Positions 1 to 8,541 of a stretch of 36,833 nucleotides of DNA are shown here, one piece after another. Both the position numbers and the translations under genes were made by a program. Numbering within the stretch: the first letter of the stretch is position 1; each line of letters starts with the position of its first letter. Under the pieces are notes generated by a model. That model saw only the letters and a program-made list of their open reading frames with translations. It was not told the origin of the DNA and made no database searches. The stretch spans positions 1 to 36,833 of the forward strand of contig CAZOKH010000033.1 in assembly GCA_964580315.1 (NCBI GenBank), written 5' to 3'. The stretch comes from CAZOKH01 sp964580315. GTDB lineage: Bacteria > Chloroflexota > Anaerolineae > Anaerolineales > Anaerolineaceae.

Positions 1-2
1 TT

Positions 3-719
3 GACCTCGATTTAGTACAGGAGGGGCAATATTACACGGTTCTGATTCTCGAGGATGAGCCGGATACATTATCCTTACTGAAAAACCTGTTTTTGAAATC
101 GGGTTTCCATGTATCTGGCGCAGCTACAGGAATTGAAGCCCTGAAAAAAGTAAAAGAATTAAACCCTGACTTGCTGATTATTGATTTAATGATGCCAGAA
201 ATGGATGGCTGGGAAACGTACAAGCATTTGCGCGTTTTCTCCAATGTCCCGGTGATGGTGGTTTCAGCCATAAGCGATAAGGAAAGAATTGTAGCGGCTT
301 TAAAAATGGGTGTGGACGATTATGTGACCAAACCATTCACCAATGCTGAAGTGGTGGAAAGGGCGCGGGCAATTTTGCGTCGAACGATAAACAGGCCGTC
401 CTCAACTGAGAATCGGATTTATCTAACGGGCATCGACCTTTTAATCGATGTGCCAAGCCGTGAAGTGGTTTTTCAAAAACAACAAGCCAGTTTGACGGAT
501 AAAGAGTTTTCATTACTGATCATCCTGGCGCAGTCGGCCCCGAAACTGGTTCCCTATCAGGTGATTTCGAATACAATATGGGGTGAAGACCATGAACTGA
601 TCCGTAAGAGAATTAAGTACCTGGTTTTCTCCATACGGAAAAAATTGGCTGAAATTAATCCCGATGTTGAAATTATTCAAACTGCGGGGCGCCTGGGTTA
701 TAAAATTATCTCCGATTAA
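3..719 (+). CDS. OmpR/PhoB-family response regulator (5'-partial)
   Basis: This is a two-component DNA-binding response regulator. The reading frame is open to the window's left edge, and the receiver core already starts at codon 39 (VLILEDEPDT). No ATG, GTG or TTG lies in frame before that core, so the true start is probably upstream; the TTG at 93 would delete the acidic pocket and is rejected. Visible receiver landmarks are the acidic pair in LEDEPD, the phospho-acceptor Asp in LLIIDLMMPEMDGWE, and the conserved Lys in VTKPF. The C-terminal third is a winged-helix DNA-binding domain (LTDKEFSLLIILAQ, then RKRIKYLVFSIRKKL and the wing TAGRLGYKI). No histidine kinase is visible. The next gene begins 17 bases downstream, so the two are probably co-transcribed. 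Its target genes cannot be told from sequence. Confidence 0.9.
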   Translation, partial: DLDLVQEGQYYTVLILEDEPDTLSLLKNLFLKSGFHVSGAATGIEALKKVKELNPDLLIIDLMMPEMDGWETYKHLRVFSNVPVMVVSAISDKERIVAALKMGVDDYVTKPFTNAEVVERARAILRRTINRPSSTENRIYLTGIDLLIDVPSREVVFQKQQASLTDKEFSLLIILAQSAPKLVPYQVISNTIWGEDHELIRKRIKYLVFSIRKKLAEINPDVEIIQTAGRLGYKIISD

Positions 720-735
720 TGAGAAAGATGAAAGC

Positions 736-2769
736 ATGAAGCATTCTTCTCGTCTGGCAGGCAACATCCTAAGGGCCATCCTTCTGGGAATTATCCTGTC
801 TGGTTCGCTGCCTGCCGGGGTTGTTCTGGCACAATCATCACGGGTAATCGGTGTGAATCAAGAATCTGATGACCCGTTGACCGGGGATGAAGCCAGCGAT
901 TCGACCGATGATGCAAATGCCAGCGAGAATGAGCCAGTTGTTGAAGAATCAACAGCGGACGATCTTCCATCCACACAGCCATCAGATCAACCAGAAGAAG
1001 CCTGCGTGCCAGTTGCTGAGACTCAAGAAGCACCACCTGTTCCAGACCTGCCGCAGGAGCAAAATTCGACCCCCATCCTTGAAAAACCGTCAGTTCCCGA
1101 TCCTGAAATTGAAGTTCCAGCCGAAGAAACTGCCTCTTCTGAAACGGTTGAACCATCTACAACTTCTGAAGTAGAACCCCCTTTGGAAGAAGAAATTTTA
1201 AACATTGTTGACACACTGGCAGAAGAAGAAATTCAACTGACTGACATGAATGATCAACCCGTTGCCCTTTCTTCTGAAGCTGCCGTTGAGGCGCTGGGAA
1301 GTGATCCTTGGTTTGAAGAGGATGGTGTGAAACACGGGTTTGTAAAACCAGGCGAAAGCTGCCCAACCTTCATCGATGTATGCCACAACAGTGACGAGAA
1401 TCCCTTTCAGGCGGCAATTGATTCGGCGCCTGAAGGAAAATCTACAACCATTTTTGTCGCGGCCCAGCATTATGAAACGGATGTGGTGATTAACAAGCCG
1501 CAACTATCCTTGATGGTAGGAACAGTGCATTCGTTTTTTGATGAGGATGTTTGGTCTCCGGGCGAAGGCAGCGCGGCTGTGAACCGCATGACCCTGATGT
1601 ATGAGTTGAGCAGCTTCACGGGAATGTCGGTATTGGATGAGGTGCTGGTTGCAAATGACGGCGTAAGCTTGCAGCAAGCAGTTGATCTGGTTGAAGCGGG
1701 CGGAACCGTGACGGTGGCGCCTGGTGAATACCAGGGATTCAAAATCAAGAAATCGGGTGTAAAAATTAGCGGCACAAATTCCACTTCACCGGCATCGGGC
1801 GCCGGCGGTAATGCGCCCGTCATTCAAAGCGGCATGACAGACGGAAATGTGGGCATCGAAATTGATGCTGACCATGTCAGTATTGAGGGTTTTGTGTTCA
1901 AAGGGAATGACCAGGCAATCAAGATATCCAACGCGAATCATGTGAACATCAGTCACAACACGTTTACCAGTAATCACTGGGGCGTGTATGTGAGCGGTGT
2001 TGAAAGCCAGGACATTCAGATTCACGATAACCGTTTCACGCAGAACAATGCGGCTGTTGAAAATGCCACCCTGTCGGCTGACACACTGATCAATGCCCGG
2101 CAGAATTGGTGGGGCAGCAACCTGGGACCGTCGCGGCTGGATAGCGTGGGGGACGACCATTGCGTGGGAGACCAGTGCGGCGACTGGGTGATTGGTATAT
2201 TGGATTATTCAAACTGGTTGAAAATATTCCCTGATTCCACAACCGACTCTATCCCCGGGGCTGTTCCACCGGCTGACGAACTTGCATTGCAAACCGGTTT
2301 TACACCGGCGGTCATACCGGTTACGGGTGGGCAGCCGGTGGCATTGAGCTGCGAAAGCCGCTGCACTGTTTTGACCTTACCCGGCGGCGAACAGATTGAA
2401 TTATGTGATCTGTGCGGCCAAGAGGCTGAATTCCAGGCTCTGGGTGAGGGGCAGTTGCCCGAAAACCTCCTTGCAGGAATGAGTTTCCTTGCCGCCGTCA
2501 ATTTCAACGTGCAGTCCGTCAACAGCACACAAAATGCAAATGTCAGCGGCGATATACAGGCCAGCCTGTTGATGAACATCCCGGCTTTAGGCAGCGGCAG
2601 TGAACTGGCAATTTTGTTTTGGGACACTTCAATGAACGAAGGCATTGGCGGTTGGCGGGAAATGGATAATGCGCCGGTTTACCTGTTGCAGGGGGCTAAT
2701 GGTTCAGATTTTCTGCCAGTGCAGATCGATGTGCAAGGCATGGGGCTGTTTGTTCTGGTTGCGAAATAA
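736..2769 (+). CDS. Secreted right-handed beta-helix (pectate-lyase-fold/NosD-like) protein
   Basis: This is an exported protein of 677 residues and unknown function. I chose the ATG at 736 over the in-frame ATG at 664 because it begins directly with a signal peptide (residues 1-32, cleavage after VLA), has GAGAAAG just upstream, and avoids overlap with the regulator. Residues 43-165 are a low-complexity acidic Pro/Glu/Ser/Thr stretch, likely a spacer. Two copies of a beta-helix entry motif follow (FQAAIDSAPEGK...FVAAQHY, 224-246; LQQAVDLVEAGGTVTVAPGEY, 312-332). Parallel beta-helix rungs span about 365-460 and end in NWWGSNLGP, a signature of such proteins. Cysteine pairs at about 476/481, 539/543 and 557/560 suggest disulfides. 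The C-terminal 100 residues look like a beta-sandwich. It may bind or process polysaccharide, but no catalytic residues could be assigned. Confidence 0.8.
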   Translation: MKHSSRLAGNILRAILLGIILSGSLPAGVVLAQSSRVIGVNQESDDPLTGDEASDSTDDANASENEPVVEESTADDLPSTQPSDQPEEACVPVAETQEAPPVPDLPQEQNSTPILEKPSVPDPEIEVPAEETASSETVEPSTTSEVEPPLEEEILNIVDTLAEEEIQLTDMNDQPVALSSEAAVEALGSDPWFEEDGVKHGFVKPGESCPTFIDVCHNSDENPFQAAIDSAPEGKSTTIFVAAQHYETDVVINKPQLSLMVGTVHSFFDEDVWSPGEGSAAVNRMTLMYELSSFTGMSVLDEVLVANDGVSLQQAVDLVEAGGTVTVAPGEYQGFKIKKSGVKISGTNSTSPASGAGGNAPVIQSGMTDGNVGIEIDADHVSIEGFVFKGNDQAIKISNANHVNISHNTFTSNHWGVYVSGVESQDIQIHDNRFTQNNAAVENATLSADTLINARQNWWGSNLGPSRLDSVGDDHCVGDQCGDWVIGILDYSNWLKIFPDSTTDSIPGAVPPADELALQTGFTPAVIPVTGGQPVALSCESRCTVLTLPGGEQIELCDLCGQEAEFQALGEGQLPENLLAGMSFLAAVNFNVQSVNSTQNANVSGDIQASLLMNIPALGSGSELAILFWDTSMNEGIGGWREMDNAPVYLLQGANGSDFLPVQIDVQGMGLFVLVAK

Positions 2770-2837
2770 CCTGAGATAAGAATTATTCGTGTTTTTACCT
2801 GGTTTTGGTCAATTCAATAGCCGGTATGGCCGTGTAG

Positions 2838-2843
2838 TATAAT
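2838..2843 (+). promoter_or_regulatory. Candidate -10 box for the glycosyltransferase gene
   Basis: A perfect TATAAT lies 40 bases before the ATG at 2884, in the 114-base gap after the beta-helix gene. The upstream -35 is poor (TTCAAT-like, with a 19-base spacer). The promoter call rests on the -10 hexamer alone. Confidence 0.4.
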
Positions 2844-2883
2844 TCCGCCAGTCACATCATCTAACAAATTCATTGGACAAAGC

Positions 2884-4854
2884 ATGTCAATTCCCGATTC
2901 TCAACCTGAATTGAAATCAAGCGAGGTTATGTCACAGCAGGGCAGACAGGTAAAACTGGCGGTTATGCTGCTGCTCAGCGCCATTTTTGCCGTGGTGGTC
3001 ATTCGGCGCGCATGGTTGTGTGATGATGCTTACATTACTTTTAGAACCGTCGATAATTTTCTGCACGGTTATCGCCTGACCTGGAACATCACCGAACGTG
3101 TGCAGGCTTACACCCATCCTCTATGGATGATGCTATTGACCCTCTTTGCTTTCATCACACGTGATTTGTATTACACCAGCCTGGGTTTGTCGATTGTCAT
3201 TGTGCTTGGTGTGGTGTTCTTTTTAGGATACCGCTTCTCAAGGTCAGAGGCATCGGCGGCTGTGGCTGTTCTCATTTTGATCCTTTCCAGGGCTTTTGTG
3301 GATTATTCAACCGCCGGATTGGAAAATGGTTTAAGTCATCTGCTGATTTTGGCGTTCTACTTTTTGTTCTTCCAGGGGGTAAAAAGCCCAAAACAGATTT
3401 TCTGGTTGTCGTTCATCGCTTCGCTGGGATTGCTTAACCGCATGGACCTGGCGCTGGTTTTTGCGCCCGCCCTGCTGATGGTGTTGTGGCAGACGAGAAA
3501 CTGGCAAACTGTCAAATGGTTGGCGCTGGGGCAGGTTCCCTTTATCCTGTGGGAAATCTTTGCCACCCTGTATTATGGTTTTCCATTTCCCAACACAGCT
3601 TATGCAAAATTGAATACGGGTATTCCCAACGGGGAGTATATTCAACAGGGTTTTCTCTATTTGCTCAATTCCATTCAGTTTGACCCTGTCACCCTGACGG
3701 CGATCCTTGCCAGCAGCGCATTGATCCTTTTCAACAGGAAACGCAAGTATTACCCACTGCTGGTGGGGATGGGGCTCTATGTCTTCTATGTGATTAAGGT
3801 GGGGGGAGATTTCATGAGCGGCAGGTTCTTGACTGTGCCTTTGATGTGCGCGGTGATGCTGTTGTCGCAAATTGAATTTGAAAAATTGGCCTCAACCAGC
3901 CTGATGGTGATATTCGCCTCTGTGCTGATTTTGGGATTAACTGGAAAGAACAATACCCTTGAGATCAACGAACTGGGCGCGATTGATTCAGGCCCAATCC
4001 ATGTGGGTGAAAACGGCATCCTGGATGAGCGCATGTTGTATTATGGTGGAACAGGGTTGTTGAATGTGAAACGCAATCAACCCCCGCCGTACTTTTACTG
4101 GGGCGTTGATGGCGAACGCGTGCGCACGCAGCAATTGGATGTCGTTGATCAATATGGAGTGGGGTTGTTTGGCTATTTTGCCGGCCCGCAGGTTTATGTG
4201 CTGGATCGGTTGGCGCTGGCTGATCCGCTGCTGGCGCGCCTGCCTGCCATGCGTGCGGTGGACTGGCGTATTGGTCACATGATGCGAAAAGTACCCGGTG
4301 GATATGTCGATTCTTTGAAATTAAAGGGCAACCGCATCCAGGATGAAAACCTGGCTGAATATTATGATAAGCTGCTGGTGATTACGCGCGGCGCATTGTT
4401 TTCATCCCAGCGCCTGATGGAAATCTGGAAGATGAATACCGGGCAGTATAATCATTTGATCGATTACGAAGCCTACCGTTACCCGGATATGGTGAAAATC
4501 AGCCAGGCTGATGCGCCGGCAAAACCAGGCACAGATAATGATACGTGCAGCGCTGCTGCTGCGATTAAAATGACTGACAGCGGCCTGGAAATTCAATTGG
4601 ATTCAACCAAAAACGCTGCATGGTTGGAAATGGGTCTGGACGATGATGATCGTTATCTCATCGAATATTACCAGGGTGAGACCAAAATCGCTTCTCAAGC
4701 CATTGCAACGGCCTATTTACCTGAACCTGGCGGCATTTCCACACGGTTATTCCAGGTTCCACAAAAAGCGGCAAAATCAGGCTATGATCGAATTCAGATT
4801 TTTCCACTGTCGGGTGATGAGGATTATTGTCTGGGGTATTTTAAAACCCGCTAA
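2884..4854 (+). CDS. GT-C-type polytopic membrane glycosyltransferase (AftB-like)
   Basis: This 656-residue integral membrane protein probably transfers a sugar from a lipid-phosphate donor to an extracytoplasmic acceptor. The first transmembrane helix (about 24-41) is followed by the acidic pair D47-D48 in CDDAYITFRTVDNFLHGY, then WNITERVQAYTHPLW. This is the usual catalytic loop of GT-C enzymes and resembles the mycobacterial arabinofuranosyltransferase AftB family (DDAY-FR, ERV-YT). A 'TAGLENGLSH' segment (143-152) matches the SGLE/TGLE motif seen in such proteins. About ten further hydrophobic helices run to roughly residue 350, and a soluble domain of about 300 residues follows. The substrate is unknown. 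The preceding exported protein could be a glycosylation target, but that is only proximity. Confidence 0.7.
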   Translation: MSIPDSQPELKSSEVMSQQGRQVKLAVMLLLSAIFAVVVIRRAWLCDDAYITFRTVDNFLHGYRLTWNITERVQAYTHPLWMMLLTLFAFITRDLYYTSLGLSIVIVLGVVFFLGYRFSRSEASAAVAVLILILSRAFVDYSTAGLENGLSHLLILAFYFLFFQGVKSPKQIFWLSFIASLGLLNRMDLALVFAPALLMVLWQTRNWQTVKWLALGQVPFILWEIFATLYYGFPFPNTAYAKLNTGIPNGEYIQQGFLYLLNSIQFDPVTLTAILASSALILFNRKRKYYPLLVGMGLYVFYVIKVGGDFMSGRFLTVPLMCAVMLLSQIEFEKLASTSLMVIFASVLILGLTGKNNTLEINELGAIDSGPIHVGENGILDERMLYYGGTGLLNVKRNQPPPYFYWGVDGERVRTQQLDVVDQYGVGLFGYFAGPQVYVLDRLALADPLLARLPAMRAVDWRIGHMMRKVPGGYVDSLKLKGNRIQDENLAEYYDKLLVITRGALFSSQRLMEIWKMNTGQYNHLIDYEAYRYPDMVKISQADAPAKPGTDNDTCSAAAAIKMTDSGLEIQLDSTKNAAWLEMGLDDDDRYLIEYYQGETKIASQAIATAYLPEPGGISTRLFQVPQKAAKSGYDRIQIFPLSGDEDYCLGYFKTR

Positions 4855-4914
4855 TCCGTTGATGTTTTTATTGGATGTGTTATCTTTTAAAGACATTTCC
4901 TGGAAATCTCATCC

Positions 4915-5826
4915 ATGATAAAAAGCCATCGAATAAGCGAAAAAGCGGTTAAAGAGATCACGCTCTTCATAAAAAGCCCCTGGCGAACGGTGCGGGTATG
5001 CCTGTCGCACATCAACACATTCTTGAAACATTTTGGCAATGTGCGCGGCGCTGAAGCATCGGCAACCTTATCGTATTACGCACTATTTTCCATATTCCCA
5101 TTGATACTACTGGTCATTGCTGCCGGTGGACACATTCTTGAAAAACGCATGGGACAGGAGCAGTTGATTGAAGCGGTTGTGACAATCTTCCCGGTAGCCC
5201 AGGATATGATCCGCCGCAATGTTACCCAGGTTCTAAGCAGCCGGGGATCAATCAGTGTGCTTGGTTTATTGTCACTGGCATGGTCGGCTACGGCTTATTT
5301 TCATACTTTAATTAACAATATTAACCGCGCCTGGGCTAAATCGCGTATGCCCAGCTATGTGCGTACGCGGCTGGGGGCGTTTGGAATTGTGGTGGGAACA
5401 ATTGCTGCACTGGTCATTTCGATCATTTTTTCAACTGTCCTGCGGCTTTTTTCTCAATTTCGCGTGCCATTGTTTGGCGGTTTGAGTCTGTACCAATCGC
5501 CGCTGTGGAAATTGTCGGTAAACTATCTGCCGTTTGTGGTTCGCTTTGCCATGTTTTGGTTGATGTATGACTGGGTGCCCAACCGCAAGGTGAAAAAACG
5601 CGCAGCGGTGGCGGGGGCGCTTTTCTCTACGGCGGCCTGGGAATTGCTAACCAAGGTGTTTACCTGGTACATTGGAAGCGGAGTGGCTAATTATGAACTG
5701 GTGTATGGATCACTGGGGGCGATTGTGGTTTTGATGTTCTATTTTTTCCTCACCAACATGATTTTTTTGCTGGGAGCAAATTTGACTGCCGCCATTGACC
5801 AGCATTTAACGCACAAAGCTGCGTGA
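4915..5826 (+). CDS. YihY/virulence factor BrkB family membrane protein
   Basis: This is a 303-residue integral membrane protein of the YihY/BrkB (formerly 'ribonuclease BN') family, whose biochemical role is unsettled. Family hallmarks are the EASATLSYYALFSIFPLILL segment at about 45-64 and a closing YGSLGAIVVLMFYFFLTNMIFLLGA near 260-290. Six hydrophobic helices are visible. Length agrees with the usual 280-320 residues. The ATG at 4915 starts 60 bases after the glycosyltransferase stop on the same strand, so co-transcription is likely. A GC-rich hairpin with a T-tract follows the stop and probably ends this unit. Confidence 0.88.
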   Translation: MIKSHRISEKAVKEITLFIKSPWRTVRVCLSHINTFLKHFGNVRGAEASATLSYYALFSIFPLILLVIAAGGHILEKRMGQEQLIEAVVTIFPVAQDMIRRNVTQVLSSRGSISVLGLLSLAWSATAYFHTLINNINRAWAKSRMPSYVRTRLGAFGIVVGTIAALVISIIFSTVLRLFSQFRVPLFGGLSLYQSPLWKLSVNYLPFVVRFAMFWLMYDWVPNRKVKKRAAVAGALFSTAAWELLTKVFTWYIGSGVANYELVYGSLGAIVVLMFYFFLTNMIFLLGANLTAAIDQHLTHKAA

Positions 5827-5851
5827 TCATCCCACTTAAATCAAAACCACG

Positions 5852-5886
5852 CCGGCCGGGAGCCCCCGGGTGCTCGCCGGTTTTTT
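5852..5886 (+). terminator. Intrinsic terminator after the BrkB-family gene
   Basis: The arms CCGGC and GAGC (5852-5863) pair with GCTC and GCCGG (5872-5880), with a three-base bulge on the 5' side and a C/G-rich loop. Six T residues (5881-5886) follow directly. This is the normal form of a Rho-independent terminator on the plus strand. Confidence 0.7.
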
Positions 5887-6125
5887 GATCAGCCTTTGGT
5901 TGGGAGATTAATAATGCCTAAGGATAATCTTAATAACAAGTAAAATCTTTCAACTGGGTCTTGACAACGAAAGCGAAAAACGAAAGAATCAGATAAATCG
6001 GATTCAATACCTGATAATCGTGGAAATAATTCCTGGCTTTCAATTTTTAGAACTGCACACTCAGGGATGCAATTTTTCAGGGAAAATGGGGAATTGGGAC
6101 ATTCCTCAGAAGTTAAGGTAACCGC
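5887..6125. other. Intergenic region before the diguanylate cyclase gene
   Basis: These 239 bases are AT-richer than their neighbours and hold no convincing gene. A TTGACA hexamer occurs at about 5963-5968, but no good -10 sits 16-18 bases after it. A short GAATC/GATTC inverted repeat lies near 5986-6005. I looked for the conserved cores of the c-di-GMP riboswitch classes because of the downstream gene and did not find them. AAGTTAAGG just before the ATG at 6126 is the likely ribosome binding site. Confidence 0.5.
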
Positions 6126-8525
6126 ATGGCACCTGGCAGTGAAGATCACAAGAAATTTGCCTTGATTGATGACAAGGGCGAAATCAAGCTGCCTTATATG
6201 ATAGCTGGATTTGTGCTGCTGTGCATGCTATTGACTGCCCTGGTGTTGATGAAACATATTCCCCTGGCAGGCCTGGTTGTGGCGGGAGTTCCGCTGGTGT
6301 GGGCGGCAGTTCATTATTCACGAAAAACACTTCATATTCTGACTGGGATCCTGGTTGTTTGTTTGCTTGCGGTGGGTTTCGCCAACCGTCAGGCAATTAG
6401 CACGCAGGGTTTGTTTGTGCTGGTAAGCCTGGGGCCGGTAGTGGCGGCGGCTTATACCATCTGTCATATCCGCTCCATGCAAGAGCAAACCCGTCAGCAA
6501 TTTCATATCACAGCCGATTTGACGCACCATTTTGAATACTGGCAAAAAGCCGACGGCAGTTATGCCTACGTGTCGCCGGCGTGCGAAGCCATCACGGGAT
6601 ACAGTTCGCAAGAGTTTATGGATAATTCGCGACTGCTGTTCGACATTGTTTTGCCAATGGATCGCCGCAAGCTTGTTGAATCATGCGACAGGGTCGGCCA
6701 GGCTTCTCAACAGAGTGACACCGTGGAATTGCGCATTACCCATCGCAATGGACAGCAGCGCTGGTTGGAACATTCCTGCCAGAAAATATTTGGCGAAGAT
6801 GGCGAATACCTGGGAAAACGCGCCAGCATTATCGATATTACCAATCGCAAAAACAACGAAGATACTTTTCGCAACAGTGCAGAGAGGCTGGCATGGGCGC
6901 TGGAGGGCACTGAAGATGGCGTGTGGGATGCAGACCTGGTGCAGGGAAATACCTACTTCAGCCCCAATTATGCGCGAACGCTGGGATTGGCTCCTGAAAA
7001 AGGGTTGAAATTGAAGGATTTGCATGCCTTGATTCACCCGGATGACTTGCCGCGGGTTATGGAAGAATTCAGGCGGCATCTCCAGGGAAAGAATCCTGCC
7101 TACCGCACCGAATACCGGGTGATGACGCGCAACGGGGAATGGCGCTGGATTTTGGATCGCGGAAAAGTCATTCAACGTGATCGCAGCGGGAAACCCCTGC
7201 GCATGGTTGGTACGCATGTCGATATCACAGACCGAAAAAAGGTTGAGATGGCGCTGAGCGAGTCTGAAACCAAGTTCAGGCAGTTAGCCGAGAATATGCG
7301 TGAGGTTTTCTGGCTGCGCGATCGGGATTCAGGGGATTTCATCTACGTCAATCCGGCATATGAGCATATCTGGGGAAGATCATGCCAGAGTCTTTACCAG
7401 GCGCCAAATTCATTCTTTGGCAGCATTCACCGCGACGACCTGGGTCGGATTTTCCATGCCCAGAAAGAACTGGTTGAGTCGGAGAAGACCTTTAACGAGG
7501 AATACCGCATCGTTCATCCCGACGGCGCCATTCGCTGGGTGTGGGTGCGGGCCTATCCGATTCACAATGACGAGAACAAGTTTTACCGGATTGCGGGTGT
7601 GGCTGAAGATATCACTGAACGGAAGAAAGCTGAAACGGCGCTTAAGGACAGCGAAAAGCGCTACAAGGATTTAATCGAGCAGCAGGGCGGAGGGGTTGGC
7701 ATTATTGATCCCAATGAAACAATTGTATATATCAACCCGGCAGGGGAGGATATTTTTGGCGCGGCGCGCGGCACGCTTTCGGGGCACAACTTGAATGAGT
7801 TCCTGGATGAAGAGCATCTGTCTTTCTTCCAGGGGCAATCCAGTTTGCGCCGCCAGGGCGTTGAAATTTCTTTTGAAATTCCCATAGTGCGTACCGACAA
7901 ACAAAAGCGCAATTTGCTGGTGACGGCAACGCCTCGTTTTGATGTGAATGGACAGTTCCTGGGGACGATTATCATCTTCCGTGATATCACCCAGCGCAAG
8001 CAGACGGAAGACCGCCTGCGTTACATCAGCCTGCATGATGCGCTCACAGGGCTTCACAACCGGGCGTTTTTCGACGAAGAGCTTGCCCGACTGGAGGACG
8101 GAAGCCAATTGCCGGTGAGCATAATCATGATCGATGTGGATGGCTTGAAAACCGTCAATGACCGGCTGGGGCATGCTTTTGGCGACCAGCTTCTCATTCG
8201 TGTAGCGCAGCTCTTGCAACGTTCATTGCGCGGTGGCGATATTGTGGCGCGGCTGGGCGGGGATGAATTTGCCATCCTGCTGCCTGAAACACCTGAAGAA
8301 GTGCTGGAGAACGTGATCAAACGTATTCATGAAAATGTGCGCTCAGAAAATGAAAAGGGGATGAATCCCTTTGAGGTCAGCCTTTCGCTGGGCGGAATCA
8401 CCTGCCTGCAGCGTGAACAGTTGCGCGAGGGAATCAACCAGGCTGATGCCCTCATGTATGATTCAAAGCAAAAAAAGAAGAACGGCTTCTTCATTCAATT
8501 GCCGGCTAAGAATAAAAAGGAATAG
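6126..8525 (+). CDS. Membrane-anchored multi-PAS diguanylate cyclase
   Basis: This 799-residue signalling enzyme is predicted to make cyclic di-GMP from two GTP. Four hydrophobic helices (about 24-42, 46-63, 70-86, 94-113) anchor it. Four PAS domains follow at about 126-240 (HFEYWQKADGSYAYVSPACE), 250-370, 382-498 and 510-622. Each ends in a PAC-like segment such as DITNRK, DITDRK, DITERK or DITQRK. The GGDEF domain starts at HDALTGLHNRAFF (637-649), with IDVDGLKTVND (670-679) and an intact GGDEF at 711-715. RGGD at 702-705, five residues before GGDEF, fits the product-inhibition I-site. No EAL domain is present. The gene stands alone, and its 3' end converges on the next gene with only 16 bases between them. 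Ligands of the PAS domains are unknown. Confidence 0.93.
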   Translation: MAPGSEDHKKFALIDDKGEIKLPYMIAGFVLLCMLLTALVLMKHIPLAGLVVAGVPLVWAAVHYSRKTLHILTGILVVCLLAVGFANRQAISTQGLFVLVSLGPVVAAAYTICHIRSMQEQTRQQFHITADLTHHFEYWQKADGSYAYVSPACEAITGYSSQEFMDNSRLLFDIVLPMDRRKLVESCDRVGQASQQSDTVELRITHRNGQQRWLEHSCQKIFGEDGEYLGKRASIIDITNRKNNEDTFRNSAERLAWALEGTEDGVWDADLVQGNTYFSPNYARTLGLAPEKGLKLKDLHALIHPDDLPRVMEEFRRHLQGKNPAYRTEYRVMTRNGEWRWILDRGKVIQRDRSGKPLRMVGTHVDITDRKKVEMALSESETKFRQLAENMREVFWLRDRDSGDFIYVNPAYEHIWGRSCQSLYQAPNSFFGSIHRDDLGRIFHAQKELVESEKTFNEEYRIVHPDGAIRWVWVRAYPIHNDENKFYRIAGVAEDITERKKAETALKDSEKRYKDLIEQQGGGVGIIDPNETIVYINPAGEDIFGAARGTLSGHNLNEFLDEEHLSFFQGQSSLRRQGVEISFEIPIVRTDKQKRNLLVTATPRFDVNGQFLGTIIIFRDITQRKQTEDRLRYISLHDALTGLHNRAFFDEELARLEDGSQLPVSIIMIDVDGLKTVNDRLGHAFGDQLLIRVAQLLQRSLRGGDIVARLGGDEFAILLPETPEEVLENVIKRIHENVRSENEKGMNPFEVSLSLGGITCLQREQLREGINQADALMYDSKQKKKNGFFIQLPAKNKKE

Positions 8526-8541
8526 TATTTCCTGTGGGGAA

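Noticed and set aside
5887..6125. c-di-GMP riboswitch before the diguanylate cyclase
   Set aside because: The conserved core sequences of the known classes were not found on the plus strand.
5889..6149. 86-residue minus-strand ORF upstream of the diguanylate cyclase
   Set aside because: It overlaps the start of the cyclase, has no ribosome site and no recognisable family features, and lies in AT-rich intergenic DNA.
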